This document shows positions 1-6,187 of a stretch of 7,392 bases of DNA, piece by piece. Location of the stretch: assembly GCA_903831485.1 (NCBI GenBank), contig CAIKXW010000225.1:1-7392 (forward strand). Direction: 5' to 3'. This DNA is from an uncultured Alphaproteobacteria bacterium. Lineage in GTDB: Bacteria; Pseudomonadota; Alphaproteobacteria; Caulobacterales; Hyphomonadaceae. Position numbers and translations under genes: made by a program. The stretch's first letter is position 1, and every line of letters starts with the position of its first letter. The notes beneath the pieces are model-generated. The model ran no database searches. It saw nothing but the letters and a program-made list of their open reading frames with translations, and was not told the DNA's origin.

Positions 1-2
1 AG

Positions 3-329
3 CGCCTGCGCGGCAAAGGCGGCTGGTCAGGCCTGATGATGGTCGCCGGCGCCACGGGACCGGACGACGCACGCCGGCTGCGCGCTGCGGCGGGCGATGC
101 TCTCTTCCTGGTGCCGGGCTATGGCGCGCAGGGAGCCGGCGCACGCGACGCCGTCGCTGGCTTCGTCATGCGCGGCGATCGACTGGAGGGCGGGGTGGTC
201 AACGCCTCACGCTCTGTCGCGTCGCCGGCCGGTTCGCTCGACGCCGCGACGGTTACGGCATGGGAAAGCCGCATCGACGCGGCGCTCGCAGCGGCTCAGG
301 CCGACCTGCTTGCCGCCACGCGCGGCTGA
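3..329 (+). CDS. pyrF: Orotidine-5'-phosphate decarboxylase, type 2, C-terminal part (5' end outside window)
   Basis: The frame is open from the left edge to a TGA at 327-329, giving the last 108 residues; the N-terminal part lies outside the window. The enzyme removes CO2 from orotidine monophosphate to make UMP, the last step of pyrimidine synthesis, in the cytoplasm. Visible motifs are GAT-P (fragment residues 16-20), the phosphate-binding loop LVPGYGAQG (36-44) and the following VVNASRSV. The GYGAQG loop with the Q, and the later N-SR, are typical of the longer 'type 2' PyrF family (roughly 270-300 residues), as far as I recall the alignments. The catalytic Lys/Asp motif would be upstream and cannot be checked. 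It ends 88 bp before the histidine kinase with no strong terminator between them, so read-through is possible. I am fairly sure of the family; the type-2 assignment is from recognition of the motif only. Confidence 0.75.
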   Translation, partial: RLRGKGGWSGLMMVAGATGPDDARRLRAAAGDALFLVPGYGAQGAGARDAVAGFVMRGDRLEGGVVNASRSVASPAGSLDAATVTAWESRIDAALAAAQADLLAATRG

Positions 330-407
330 GGGGTCCGGTTCCCCAAAGGTTAAGGGTCCCTGCGCGAAGCCTTTACCTGTCTGTGGCATATTCGTCCGGT
401 CCTGCCA

Positions 408-414
408 GAGGAAG
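408..414 (+). promoter_or_regulatory. Shine-Dalgarno that fixes the histidine kinase start
   Basis: GAGGAAG ends 3 bp before the ATG at 418, with its GAGGA core 5 bp away. The open frame continues upstream to 97, where it would overlap the pyrF end and encode an Arg/Pro-rich sequence with no family likeness. This site therefore supports 418 as the real start. Confidence 0.7.
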
Positions 415-417
415 ACC

Positions 418-1944
418 ATGTCCCCCGGAGAGTCCCCGAGATCGGCTGTCGCCCAGCAGATCCGCAAGACTGTCATCGTCACGGCGATCATTCTCGCGGT
501 CGTGCTACCGTTCGACTACCTGCTCGCAGGTGTGCTGTTCCGTGACCCTGGCCACGCCTATTCGGCCACGCTGACCATTGTGATCACGCTTCTCGTCGCG
601 CCGCCTTTCTCGTTCTTCCTGATCCGTCAGGGATCGCGTCTTGAAGCGGCGCAGGCCCTGCTGGCCGAAGAGCGCGCCCGCCGCCTCTTCGAAGTTGAAT
701 CCGCCCGCGACGCCGCTGAGGCCGCCACCCGCGTGAAGAGCGAGTTCCTCGCCAACATGAGCCATGAGATTCGCACGCCGCTCAACGGCGTGCTCGGCAT
801 GGCGCAGGCGCTTGAATCCCGCCCGCTCGATCCGGAAGCGCGCGAGATGGTCGCTACCATCCGCGAGTCCGGCTCCAACCTGATGTCGATCCTCAACGAC
901 GTGCTCGACCTGTCGAAGATCGAGGCCGGCCGCCTCGACATCACGCCCGTCGACTCAAGCCTGCTTCACACGTTGCGTCAGGTCCACGCGCTCTTCCTGC
1001 CGGCGGCCCAGGAAAAGAATGTCAGCCTCGTTTTCTCCAGCGATGTGCTCGAAACACAGGCGCTCCGCTTCGACCCGGTCCGCGTGCGTCAGTGTGCATT
1101 GAACCTCGTCTCCAACGCCGTGAAATTCACGCGTGAAGGGCAGATCGAAGTGAAGCTGTCCGTCACGCCCGCAAGCGACGGCAGCACGCTCGTGACCATC
1201 GAAGTGTCCGACACTGGCATCGGCATGGACGACAAGACAGCCGAGCGACTGTTCGAGGCCTTCAGTCAGGCGGATGCATCGACCACCCGCAAGTTCGGTG
1301 GAACAGGTCTGGGTCTCGCGATCTCGCGCAAGCTTGCGCGCATGATGGGCGGCGACATCGTGGCCTACTCGCGTCCCGGCGAAGGATCGGTCTTCGTCCT
1401 GACATTCCACGCCGATGCGCCGATCGCGGCGCCCGTCACGACGACATCGGCCCTCCCGGACGTCGGCAAGGCGACGCATCTGCGCGGCGCGCGCGTCCTG
1501 CTCACCGATGACAATGCGATCAATCGGCAGGTCGTCCGGCTCTTCCTGCAGCCGCAAGGCGCCGTGATCACGGAGGCCACCAACGGGCGTGAAGCGCTCG
1601 ACGCGCTGTCGCGGGACGATTTCGACCTCGTTCTCCTCGATGTCCACATGCCGGTCATGGATGGCGTCGAAGCCATACGGCGCATCCGCGAATCCAGCGC
1701 CGCCTGGCGCGGTGTTCCCGTGATCGCCCTGACGGCCGACGCCATGGCCGGCGACCGAGAACGCCTGCTCGCCATCGGCATGTCCGGCTATGTCTCCAAG
1801 CCGATCGACCAGACCCAACTGCTGTCCGCCATCGCCGCCGTGCTTGGCGGCGCCGCAGCGCCAGCTTGCGCAACGCCAGCGAATGATACGGCCGGCTTCG
1901 ACCTCGGCGATATTCTCGCCGACCTCGATCGCCTCGCTGGCTGA
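418..1944 (+). CDS. Membrane-anchored hybrid sensor histidine kinase/response regulator
   Basis: The product is 508 residues from the ATG at 418, chosen for its ribosome-binding site and the membrane segment that follows. Two hydrophobic helices (about 18-40 and 49-69) are joined by a loop of only about eight residues. A charged, coiled-coil-like linker (about 74-108) leads directly into the dimerisation/phosphoacceptor domain with SHEIRTPLNG (phospho-His116). The ATP-binding domain follows with the N box NLVSNAVKF (229-237), G1 DTGIG (265-269), F box around 279-283 and G2 GGTGLG (294-299). A receiver domain (about 357-478) has the acidic pair D364/D365, phospho-acceptor D408, T439 and K461, so all key residues are present. 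There is no PAS, HAMP, GAF or periplasmic sensor domain and no Hpt domain, so a phosphorelay would need separate Hpt and output proteins. A short Ala-rich linker and an acidic amphipathic tail close the protein. The input signal is unknown. It may be sensed in the membrane or through partners. Its regulated genes cannot be deduced from the neighbours. Confidence 0.95.
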   Translation: MSPGESPRSAVAQQIRKTVIVTAIILAVVLPFDYLLAGVLFRDPGHAYSATLTIVITLLVAPPFSFFLIRQGSRLEAAQALLAEERARRLFEVESARDAAEAATRVKSEFLANMSHEIRTPLNGVLGMAQALESRPLDPEAREMVATIRESGSNLMSILNDVLDLSKIEAGRLDITPVDSSLLHTLRQVHALFLPAAQEKNVSLVFSSDVLETQALRFDPVRVRQCALNLVSNAVKFTREGQIEVKLSVTPASDGSTLVTIEVSDTGIGMDDKTAERLFEAFSQADASTTRKFGGTGLGLAISRKLARMMGGDIVAYSRPGEGSVFVLTFHADAPIAAPVTTTSALPDVGKATHLRGARVLLTDDNAINRQVVRLFLQPQGAVITEATNGREALDALSRDDFDLVLLDVHMPVMDGVEAIRRIRESSAAWRGVPVIALTADAMAGDRERLLAIGMSGYVSKPIDQTQLLSAIAAVLGGAAAPACATPANDTAGFDLGDILADLDRLAG

Positions 1945-2102
1945 GCGTGTCGGTTGCGCGCACCATGACGCAGGTGGAGGCGACCTGACCCTACGGCCAG
2001 CCCTCATCGCGACTGCAGCATTGCCGACAGGCTTTGCAAACGCCCGTCCCCATGCTGAAACGCTGATATGTCCGGTGACGGGACGGCCCACGACAGGGCA
2101 AT

Positions 2103-2110
2103 AGGGAGGT
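2103..2110 (+). promoter_or_regulatory. Strong Shine-Dalgarno of the PQQ dehydrogenase
   Basis: AGGGAGGT lies 4 bp before the ATG at 2115 and is the closest match to the anti-SD sequence in the window. It suggests efficient translation of the dehydrogenase. I see no convincing sigma70-type promoter in the 170 bp between the kinase stop and this site. Confidence 0.75.
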
Positions 2111-2114
2111 CTTC

Positions 2115-4295
2115 ATGAAACGCTTTGGAGCATTGCTCGGTGGAGCAGCGTTGCTTGTGCTGGCTGCATGCGGCGAGCAGGCGGCAGCGCCCCTCGCGCC
2201 GATCACCGCCGCTGAGGTCAACGGCGCGGCGATCATCGCCGCCGACCAGCGACCCGACATCTGGATCAGCCACGGCCGCACCTATTCCGAACAGCGCTTC
2301 TCGCCGCTCTCCCAGATCAACACCAACACGGTCAAGGAAGTCGGCCTCGCCTGGTCGGCCAACCTCGATTCGAACCGCGGCATGGAATCGACGCCGATCG
2401 TGGTCGATGGCGTGATGTACGTCACCTCGGCCTGGTCGATCGTCTACGCCTACGACGCCAAGACCGGCGAGCGGCTGTGGAAGTACGATCCCGAAGTCGA
2501 CAAGGCGCGCGGCGTCTCCGCCTGCTGCGATGTCGTCAACCGCGGCGTCGCCATCTGGGAAGGCAAGGTCTTCGTCGGCACGATCGACGGCCGCCTCATC
2601 GCGCTCGACGCCTCGCGCGCTGACGGTGTCACCGACGGCCTCAAGAAGCCACTGTGGGAAGTCGTCACCGTCGACCAGTCCAAGCCCTACACCATCACCG
2701 GCGCCCCGCGCGTGATCGACGGCAAGGTCATCATCGGCAACGGCGGCGCCGAACTCGGCGTGCGCGGCTACATCACCGCCTACAACGCGGCCGACGGCAG
2801 CCTCGCCTGGCGCTTCTACACCACGCCCAACCCCACCAAGCAGCCCGACGGCGCAGCCTCCGACAAAGTGTTCGCCGAGAAGGCCAATGCGACCTGGGGC
2901 GACAAGGGCGACTGGACCACTACCGGCGGCGGCGGCACGGCGTGGGACGCCATGGCCTACGATCCCGACCTTGGAATCCTCTATGTCGGCATCGGCAATG
3001 GCTCACCCTGGAACCATCGCCTGCGCGACCCGGATGGCAAGGACAACCTGTTCCTGTCCTCCGTCCTCGCGATCAAGGCCGACACCGGTGAATACGTGTG
3101 GCACTACCAGACGACGCCCGGCGAGACATGGGACTACACGGCAACGCAGCACATCATCCTCGCCGACCTCAAGATCGGGGACAAGGTTCGCAAGGTGGCG
3201 ATGCAGGCGCCGAAGAACGGCTTCTTCTACGTCCTCGACCGTGCGACGGGCGAACTTCTCTCCGCCGACAAGTTCCAGGACAACGTCAACTGGGCGTCCA
3301 GCGTCGATCTGAAAACCGGCCGCCCCGTCGAGGCGCCCGAAGCGCGCTATCTTGAATCGCCCTTTGCGGCGATCCCGGGTCCGCTCGGTAGCCACAACTG
3401 GCACCCGATGGCCTTCAGCCCCGACACCGGTCTCGTCTACATCCCGGCCCAGACCATCCCGCAGGTCTTCGCCGACCAGGCCGACTTCGCCTATCGCCCC
3501 GGCTTCTGGAACACCGGCGTCGAGTTCGCCGCAGCGCCTGGCCCGACGCCTACGCTGAACGAGCGCCTCGCCGGACGGGCAGCCCTCAAGGGCCAGCTCG
3601 TGGCCTGGGACCCCGTCGCCAAGAAAGCACGCTGGACGATCGACTATGCAACGCCGTGGAATGGCGGCGTGCTCGCAACCGGCGGCGGCCTCGTCTTCCA
3701 GGGCGGCCTCGATGGCAAATTCCGCGCCTACGACGCAGCGAAGGGCGGGGCGGCGCTGTGGGAAGTGGACGGCCAGTATCCCGTCATGTCCGGCCCGATC
3801 AGCTACGAGATCGATGGCGAACAATACATCGCCGTCACCGCCGGCTGGGGCACTGGCCTGCCGCTCACCGGCGGCGGCAACGCAATCCCGAACATCGGCT
3901 CGCCCGAGATGGGCCGCGTGCTGGTCTACAAGATCGGCGGCAAGGCCGAGCTCGAAGCTTACGCGCCCTACGAGATGGAGAAGGTCGCCGCGACCGAGGA
4001 CTTCGGCAGCGCGGCGGTGATCGAACACGGCCGCGTCCTCTATGAACGTAACTGCCTAGTCTGCCATGGTGGTCTGGTCGTCTCCAGCGGCGTCGTCTCC
4101 GACCTGCGTTGGTCGAAAGCGCCCGCCACGAAAGACGGCTTCGCCGACATCGTGCTCAATGGTCTCTACGCCTCGGCCGGCATGGCGAGCTTCGCCAACA
4201 CGCTGAACGCGGACGACGCTGAGGCGGTCCGCGCCTACATCGTCAACCGCGCCAACGAGGACGCAAAGGCCTACGCCGCGCAAGCCCCGCAATAG
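2115..4295 (+). CDS. PQQ-dependent quinohaemoprotein alcohol dehydrogenase (type II-like), lipoprotein form
   Basis: The product is 726 residues, the usual size for single-chain quinohaemoprotein alcohol dehydrogenases. Such enzymes oxidise alcohols in the periplasm and pass electrons from PQQ to their own haem c and on to the respiratory chain. The N-terminus is a signal peptide with lipobox LAAC (16-19), so Cys19 is probably lipidated. An eight-bladed propeller domain (about 45-610) carries the vicinal disulfide pair Cys137-Cys138 that covers PQQ, likely Ca2+ ligands Glu213 (GNGGAE) and Asn295 (GNGSPWN), stacking Trp277, catalytic base Asp340 (TWDYT) and Lys367. The residue two after the catalytic Asp is Thr342, not Asp, which points to calcium rather than a lanthanide. 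A C-terminal cytochrome c domain (about 635-715) has CLVCH (647-651) and probable axial Met690. Oddities: the usual Pro of the PDLR motif is Ser662, and GMPSF reads GMASF. No PQQ biosynthesis or separate cytochrome gene is adjacent. The substrate cannot be read from sequence. Confidence 0.95.
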   Translation: MKRFGALLGGAALLVLAACGEQAAAPLAPITAAEVNGAAIIAADQRPDIWISHGRTYSEQRFSPLSQINTNTVKEVGLAWSANLDSNRGMESTPIVVDGVMYVTSAWSIVYAYDAKTGERLWKYDPEVDKARGVSACCDVVNRGVAIWEGKVFVGTIDGRLIALDASRADGVTDGLKKPLWEVVTVDQSKPYTITGAPRVIDGKVIIGNGGAELGVRGYITAYNAADGSLAWRFYTTPNPTKQPDGAASDKVFAEKANATWGDKGDWTTTGGGGTAWDAMAYDPDLGILYVGIGNGSPWNHRLRDPDGKDNLFLSSVLAIKADTGEYVWHYQTTPGETWDYTATQHIILADLKIGDKVRKVAMQAPKNGFFYVLDRATGELLSADKFQDNVNWASSVDLKTGRPVEAPEARYLESPFAAIPGPLGSHNWHPMAFSPDTGLVYIPAQTIPQVFADQADFAYRPGFWNTGVEFAAAPGPTPTLNERLAGRAALKGQLVAWDPVAKKARWTIDYATPWNGGVLATGGGLVFQGGLDGKFRAYDAAKGGAALWEVDGQYPVMSGPISYEIDGEQYIAVTAGWGTGLPLTGGGNAIPNIGSPEMGRVLVYKIGGKAELEAYAPYEMEKVAATEDFGSAAVIEHGRVLYERNCLVCHGGLVVSSGVVSDLRWSKAPATKDGFADIVLNGLYASAGMASFANTLNADDAEAVRAYIVNRANEDAKAYAAQAPQ

Positions 4296-4321
4296 GAGCG
4301 GGTAGCGCCCGTGAAATGCAG

Positions 4322-4358
4322 AAAGGCCCGGAGCGTCGCTCCGGGCCTTTTGTTCTTT
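4322..4358. terminator. Rho-independent terminator between convergent genes
   Basis: A perfect 13-bp stem (4322-4334 with 4338-4350) closes a 3-nt GTC loop. It starts with AAAGGCCCGG on the left arm and is followed on the + strand by a T-rich tail (to about 4358). It lies 27 bp after the PQQ dehydrogenase stop and 17-25 bp beyond the stop of the opposing lipoprotein gene. The A's at the left base give a short T run on the - strand, so it may act in both directions, more weakly for the - strand. Confidence 0.9.
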
Positions 4359-4374
4359 CGACTGAGCGCAACCC

Positions 4375-4995
4375 TTACTTCGGATTGCAGTAGTTCAGGA
4401 AGTCGCTCGCCGCCGCGCCGAACCCGGCCAGCGAGCCGACATACTTCGCCTGCACCTGCGCCGTCGTGTTTTTCACCAGCGCCCACTCCACCTCGCCACG
4501 GTCGCTCACGAACGACACCATGTCAGGCTGGCCCAGCGCGAGCAGGTCCGCCGACGTGACGGGGAATGTGAATGACGTCTCGTTGGTCGACGCCTTGGTC
4601 GAGAACTTGCCGTTGATGTCGCGCGTGCCGGCGCCCGCGCGAACCTTGAACGTCGCGCTGCCCGTGCGCCCGGCCTGCTTCCCGAGATGCATGGTGATCG
4701 CGCCATTGGCGGCGTTGCACTCGGCATAGACGCCAGCATTCTTGTCCGTATCCCTGATGCCGGTCACCACGAGCGCAAGCGCCGGGTCCTCGGGGATCAG
4801 CTTCTCCTCCGCCCACCACGATGTGCTGGCCGCCATGTTGGAGATCGTCGCCGTGCCTGCCGCAGCAGCCGGAGCCGACGTCACCGATGGCGCAGCGTCG
4901 GGTGTAACGGTCCCGCCGCCGGCAGGCGCAGGATTGCTCGCGCAGGCGACAGCCAGCAGTCCTGCGGCCGAGATGAGGGCGATACGGCTGAACAT
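4375..4995 (-). CDS. Putative lipoprotein of unknown function
   Basis: I do not recognise a family. The product is 206 residues from the ATG at 4995. An earlier in-frame ATG at 5046 would add 17 Arg/Pro-rich residues in front of the signal peptide, and it lacks the GGGAGA site found before 4995, so I reject it. The signal peptide is MFSRIALISAAGLLAVAC with a lipobox (AVAC; Ala at -3 is less common than Leu) and Cys18 as the lipidation site. Residues 19-50 are a Pro/Ala/Thr/Ser-rich linker, as expected for a surface tether. The remaining globular region (about 50-206) looks beta-rich, with alternating hydrophobic and Thr/Ser-rich strands (for example 111-120 and 139-147). Two cysteines, Cys93 and Cys203 near the C-terminus, could form one disulfide in the periplasm. 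The gene follows the quinone oxidoreductase by 61 bp on the same strand and may be read through from it. Presumably it is envelope-located; its role is unknown. Confidence 0.8.
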   Translation of the reverse strand: MFSRIALISAAGLLAVACASNPAPAGGGTVTPDAAPSVTSAPAAAAGTATISNMAASTSWWAEEKLIPEDPALALVVTGIRDTDKNAGVYAECNAANGAITMHLGKQAGRTGSATFKVRAGAGTRDINGKFSTKASTNETSFTFPVTSADLLALGQPDMVSFVSDRGEVEWALVKNTTAQVQAKYVGSLAGFGAAASDFLNYCNPK

Positions 4996-5000
4996 CGGAT

Positions 5001-5006
5001 TCTCCC
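5001..5006 (-). promoter_or_regulatory. Shine-Dalgarno that fixes the lipoprotein start
   Basis: On the - strand GGGAGA lies 5 bp before the ATG at 4995. It supports this start over the upstream in-frame ATG at 5046, because the protein then begins directly with a lipoprotein signal peptide. Confidence 0.65.
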
Positions 5007-5056
5007 AATTGCGTGGAGCAGGGCGTACACGCCCCGCCTGCATCACTCCAGTCAGA

Positions 5057-6049
5057 TCAGATCGTGATGACGACTTTGCCTTTTGCGCGGCGCTCCGACA
5101 GCTCCTTTATGGCGTCCGCCGCCCGCTCAAGCGGATAGCGGTTGGAGACGTGGGGGCGGATCTTTCCCTCACGATAAAGCCTGAAAAGATCAGCAAGATT
5201 TTCCGCATGCGCCTTCGGCTCGCGCGCGACGAATGCGCCCCAGAACACGCCGACGATCTGGCAGGATTTCAGAAGTGTAAGGTTCAGCGGCAGTTTCGGA
5301 ATGCCCGCCGGGAAGCCGATCACCAGGAACCGCCCGTCCCAGTTCAGCGCCCGCACGGCCGGCTCGGCATAATCGCCGCCGACGCCGTCATAGATCACAT
5401 CAACGCCCCCGCCGCTGATGTCTTTAATCTGGTCGGAGAATGCCTTCTGCTGCTCGCGGCTCAGCGGGTTCTCCGGATAGACGAAGCCCTTGTGCGCGCC
5501 CTTGGAAATACAGAAGTCGACTTTGTCCTGGCTCGATGCCGCCGCGATCACTTCCGCGCCCATCGCCACGCCCAGCTCGACAGCCGCAAGGCCAACGCCG
5601 CCAGCCGCGCCGAGCACCAGCAGCTTCTCGCCCGGCTTGATGTGGCCACGGTCCTTCAGGGCATAGTGCGAAGTGCCGTAAGTCATCAAAAGCGCCGCCG
5701 CCTCGTCGAACGGCATGTAGTCCGGCAGCGCGTTCATGCGGTTGGCTGGCACGAGAATCTCTTCCGCCATGCCGCCCGCGCCGGTCGAGCCGAACACCTT
5801 GTCGCCAACCTTGAACGCGGTCACGCCCTCGCCAACCGACTTAACGACACCCGAAATCTCGCCGCCCGGCGAGAAGGGGCGCTGGGGTTTGTACTGATAC
5901 ATGTCCTGGATGATCAGGAAGTCGGGAAAGTTCACCCCCACCGCCTTCACGGAAACAACCATTTCGCCCTTGCCGGGCGTCGGCGAGGGCACATCCTCCA
6001 GCACCAGCGTGTCAGGCAGGCCCGGGGCCTTGGAAAGGATGGCGCGCAT
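5057..6049 (-). CDS. NADPH:quinone oxidoreductase, zinc-free MDR family
   Basis: The product is 330 residues, full length for the quinone oxidoreductase/zeta-crystallin branch of the medium-chain dehydrogenase superfamily. These cytoplasmic enzymes use NADPH to reduce quinones, enones or related electrophiles. The GroES-like N-terminal domain (about 1-120) has VNFPD (39-43) where zinc alcohol dehydrogenases have the catalytic Cys, and PFSPGGEISG (58-67). The Rossmann domain (about 125-265) has the dinucleotide loop GAAGGVG (147-153) followed by a Ser-Ser-Gln-Asp-Lys stretch (172-176) that could accept the NADP 2'-phosphate. No structural zinc Cys cluster is present. The ATG at 6049 is preceded by GGAGAA (6062-6057). 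It is divergent from the epoxide hydrolase, with about 138 bp between the two starts, and is followed by the small lipoprotein gene. The substrate is not predictable; enoyl or acrylyl reductase activity is an alternative within the same family. Confidence 0.93.
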   Translation of the reverse strand: MRAILSKAPGLPDTLVLEDVPSPTPGKGEMVVSVKAVGVNFPDFLIIQDMYQYKPQRPFSPGGEISGVVKSVGEGVTAFKVGDKVFGSTGAGGMAEEILVPANRMNALPDYMPFDEAAALLMTYGTSHYALKDRGHIKPGEKLLVLGAAGGVGLAAVELGVAMGAEVIAAASSQDKVDFCISKGAHKGFVYPENPLSREQQKAFSDQIKDISGGGVDVIYDGVGGDYAEPAVRALNWDGRFLVIGFPAGIPKLPLNLTLLKSCQIVGVFWGAFVAREPKAHAENLADLFRLYREGKIRPHVSNRYPLERAADAIKELSERRAKGKVVITI

Positions 6050-6083
6050 CGTCGGTTTCTCCGCAGTCGTGTCCGGTGGCTGG

Positions 6084-6110
6084 ATTAGCGGACCCGCCCA
6101 GCCCTGTCAT
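6084..6110 (-). promoter_or_regulatory. Possible promoter of the quinone oxidoreductase
   Basis: Reading the - strand, ATGACA (6110-6105, 5 of 6 to TTGACA) is followed after 15 bp by GCTAAT (6089-6084, 4 of 6 to TATAAT). The spacer is shorter than the usual 16-18 bp. The position, with a leader of roughly 25-30 nt, is sensible for the gene starting at 6049. This is a weak match and could be chance. Confidence 0.22.
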
Positions 6111-6152
6111 CCCGCTTGCCGTCAGGCCTGCACTCTGAAAGCTTCAATCCAT

Positions 6153-6171
6153 GCCGCTCTCCAGAAGCGGC
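6153..6171 (+). repeat. Inverted repeat/hairpin just before the epoxide hydrolase RBS
   Basis: GCCGCT (6153-6158) and AGCGGC (6166-6171) form a perfect 6-bp stem around a 7-nt loop. The hairpin ends 2 bp before the Shine-Dalgarno site of the hydrolase. It could be an mRNA leader structure or, as DNA, an operator half-site pair. Short palindromes are frequent in GC-rich DNA, so the significance is uncertain. Confidence 0.35.
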
Positions 6172-6173
6172 CA

Positions 6174-6180
6174 GAGGGAG
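6174..6180 (+). promoter_or_regulatory. Shine-Dalgarno that fixes the epoxide hydrolase start
   Basis: GAGGGAG lies 7 bp before the ATG at 6188. It favours 6188 over the in-frame TTG at 6116, which adds residues that do not resemble a signal peptide, and over the ATG at 6200, from which it is 19 bp away. Confidence 0.65.
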
Positions 6181-6187
6181 AGCGCCC

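Noticed and set aside
97..417. Upstream extension of the histidine kinase frame by 107 codons to position 97
   Set aside because: The extension overlaps the pyrF end in another frame, is Arg/Pro-rich without family likeness, and lacks a ribosome-binding site, whereas the ATG at 418 has one and begins a normal membrane-anchored kinase.
330..417. Possible promoter or CtrA-like TTAA site (350-353) before the kinase
   Set aside because: Only one TTAA half-site is present, without a partner at the expected 7-bp spacing, and no good -35/-10 pair is seen.
955..2091. 378-codon open frame on the - strand opposite the kinase
   Set aside because: It lies antisense to conserved kinase and receiver domains. 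It has no recognisable motifs and is explained by GC-rich third positions.
1945..2102. Search for a promoter or small gene between kinase and PQQ dehydrogenase
   Set aside because: TTGCCG and TTGCAA occur (2021-2026, 2034-2039), but no -10-like hexamer lies at 16-18 bp from either. No ORF with a ribosome-binding site is present.
3003..4028. 341-codon open frame on the - strand opposite the PQQ dehydrogenase
   Set aside because: It is antisense to a clearly real gene with intact catalytic residues and shows no domain likeness of its own.
5021..5034. Small inverted repeat GGGCG/CGCCC between the oxidoreductase and lipoprotein genes
   Set aside because: The stem is only 5 bp with a 4-nt loop and no T run follows on the - strand, so it is not a credible terminator; it could be chance in GC-rich DNA.
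4996..5046. N-terminal extension of the small lipoprotein to the ATG at 5046
   Set aside because: It would place Arg/Pro-rich residues before a standard lipoprotein signal peptide, and the ribosome-binding site fits the inner ATG.
4742..6088. 448-codon open frame on the + strand across the lipoprotein and oxidoreductase genes
   Set aside because: It is antisense to the MDR oxidoreductase, whose GroES-like and Rossmann motifs are clear. The + frame is rich in Arg/His/Ala with no motif, a typical shadow.
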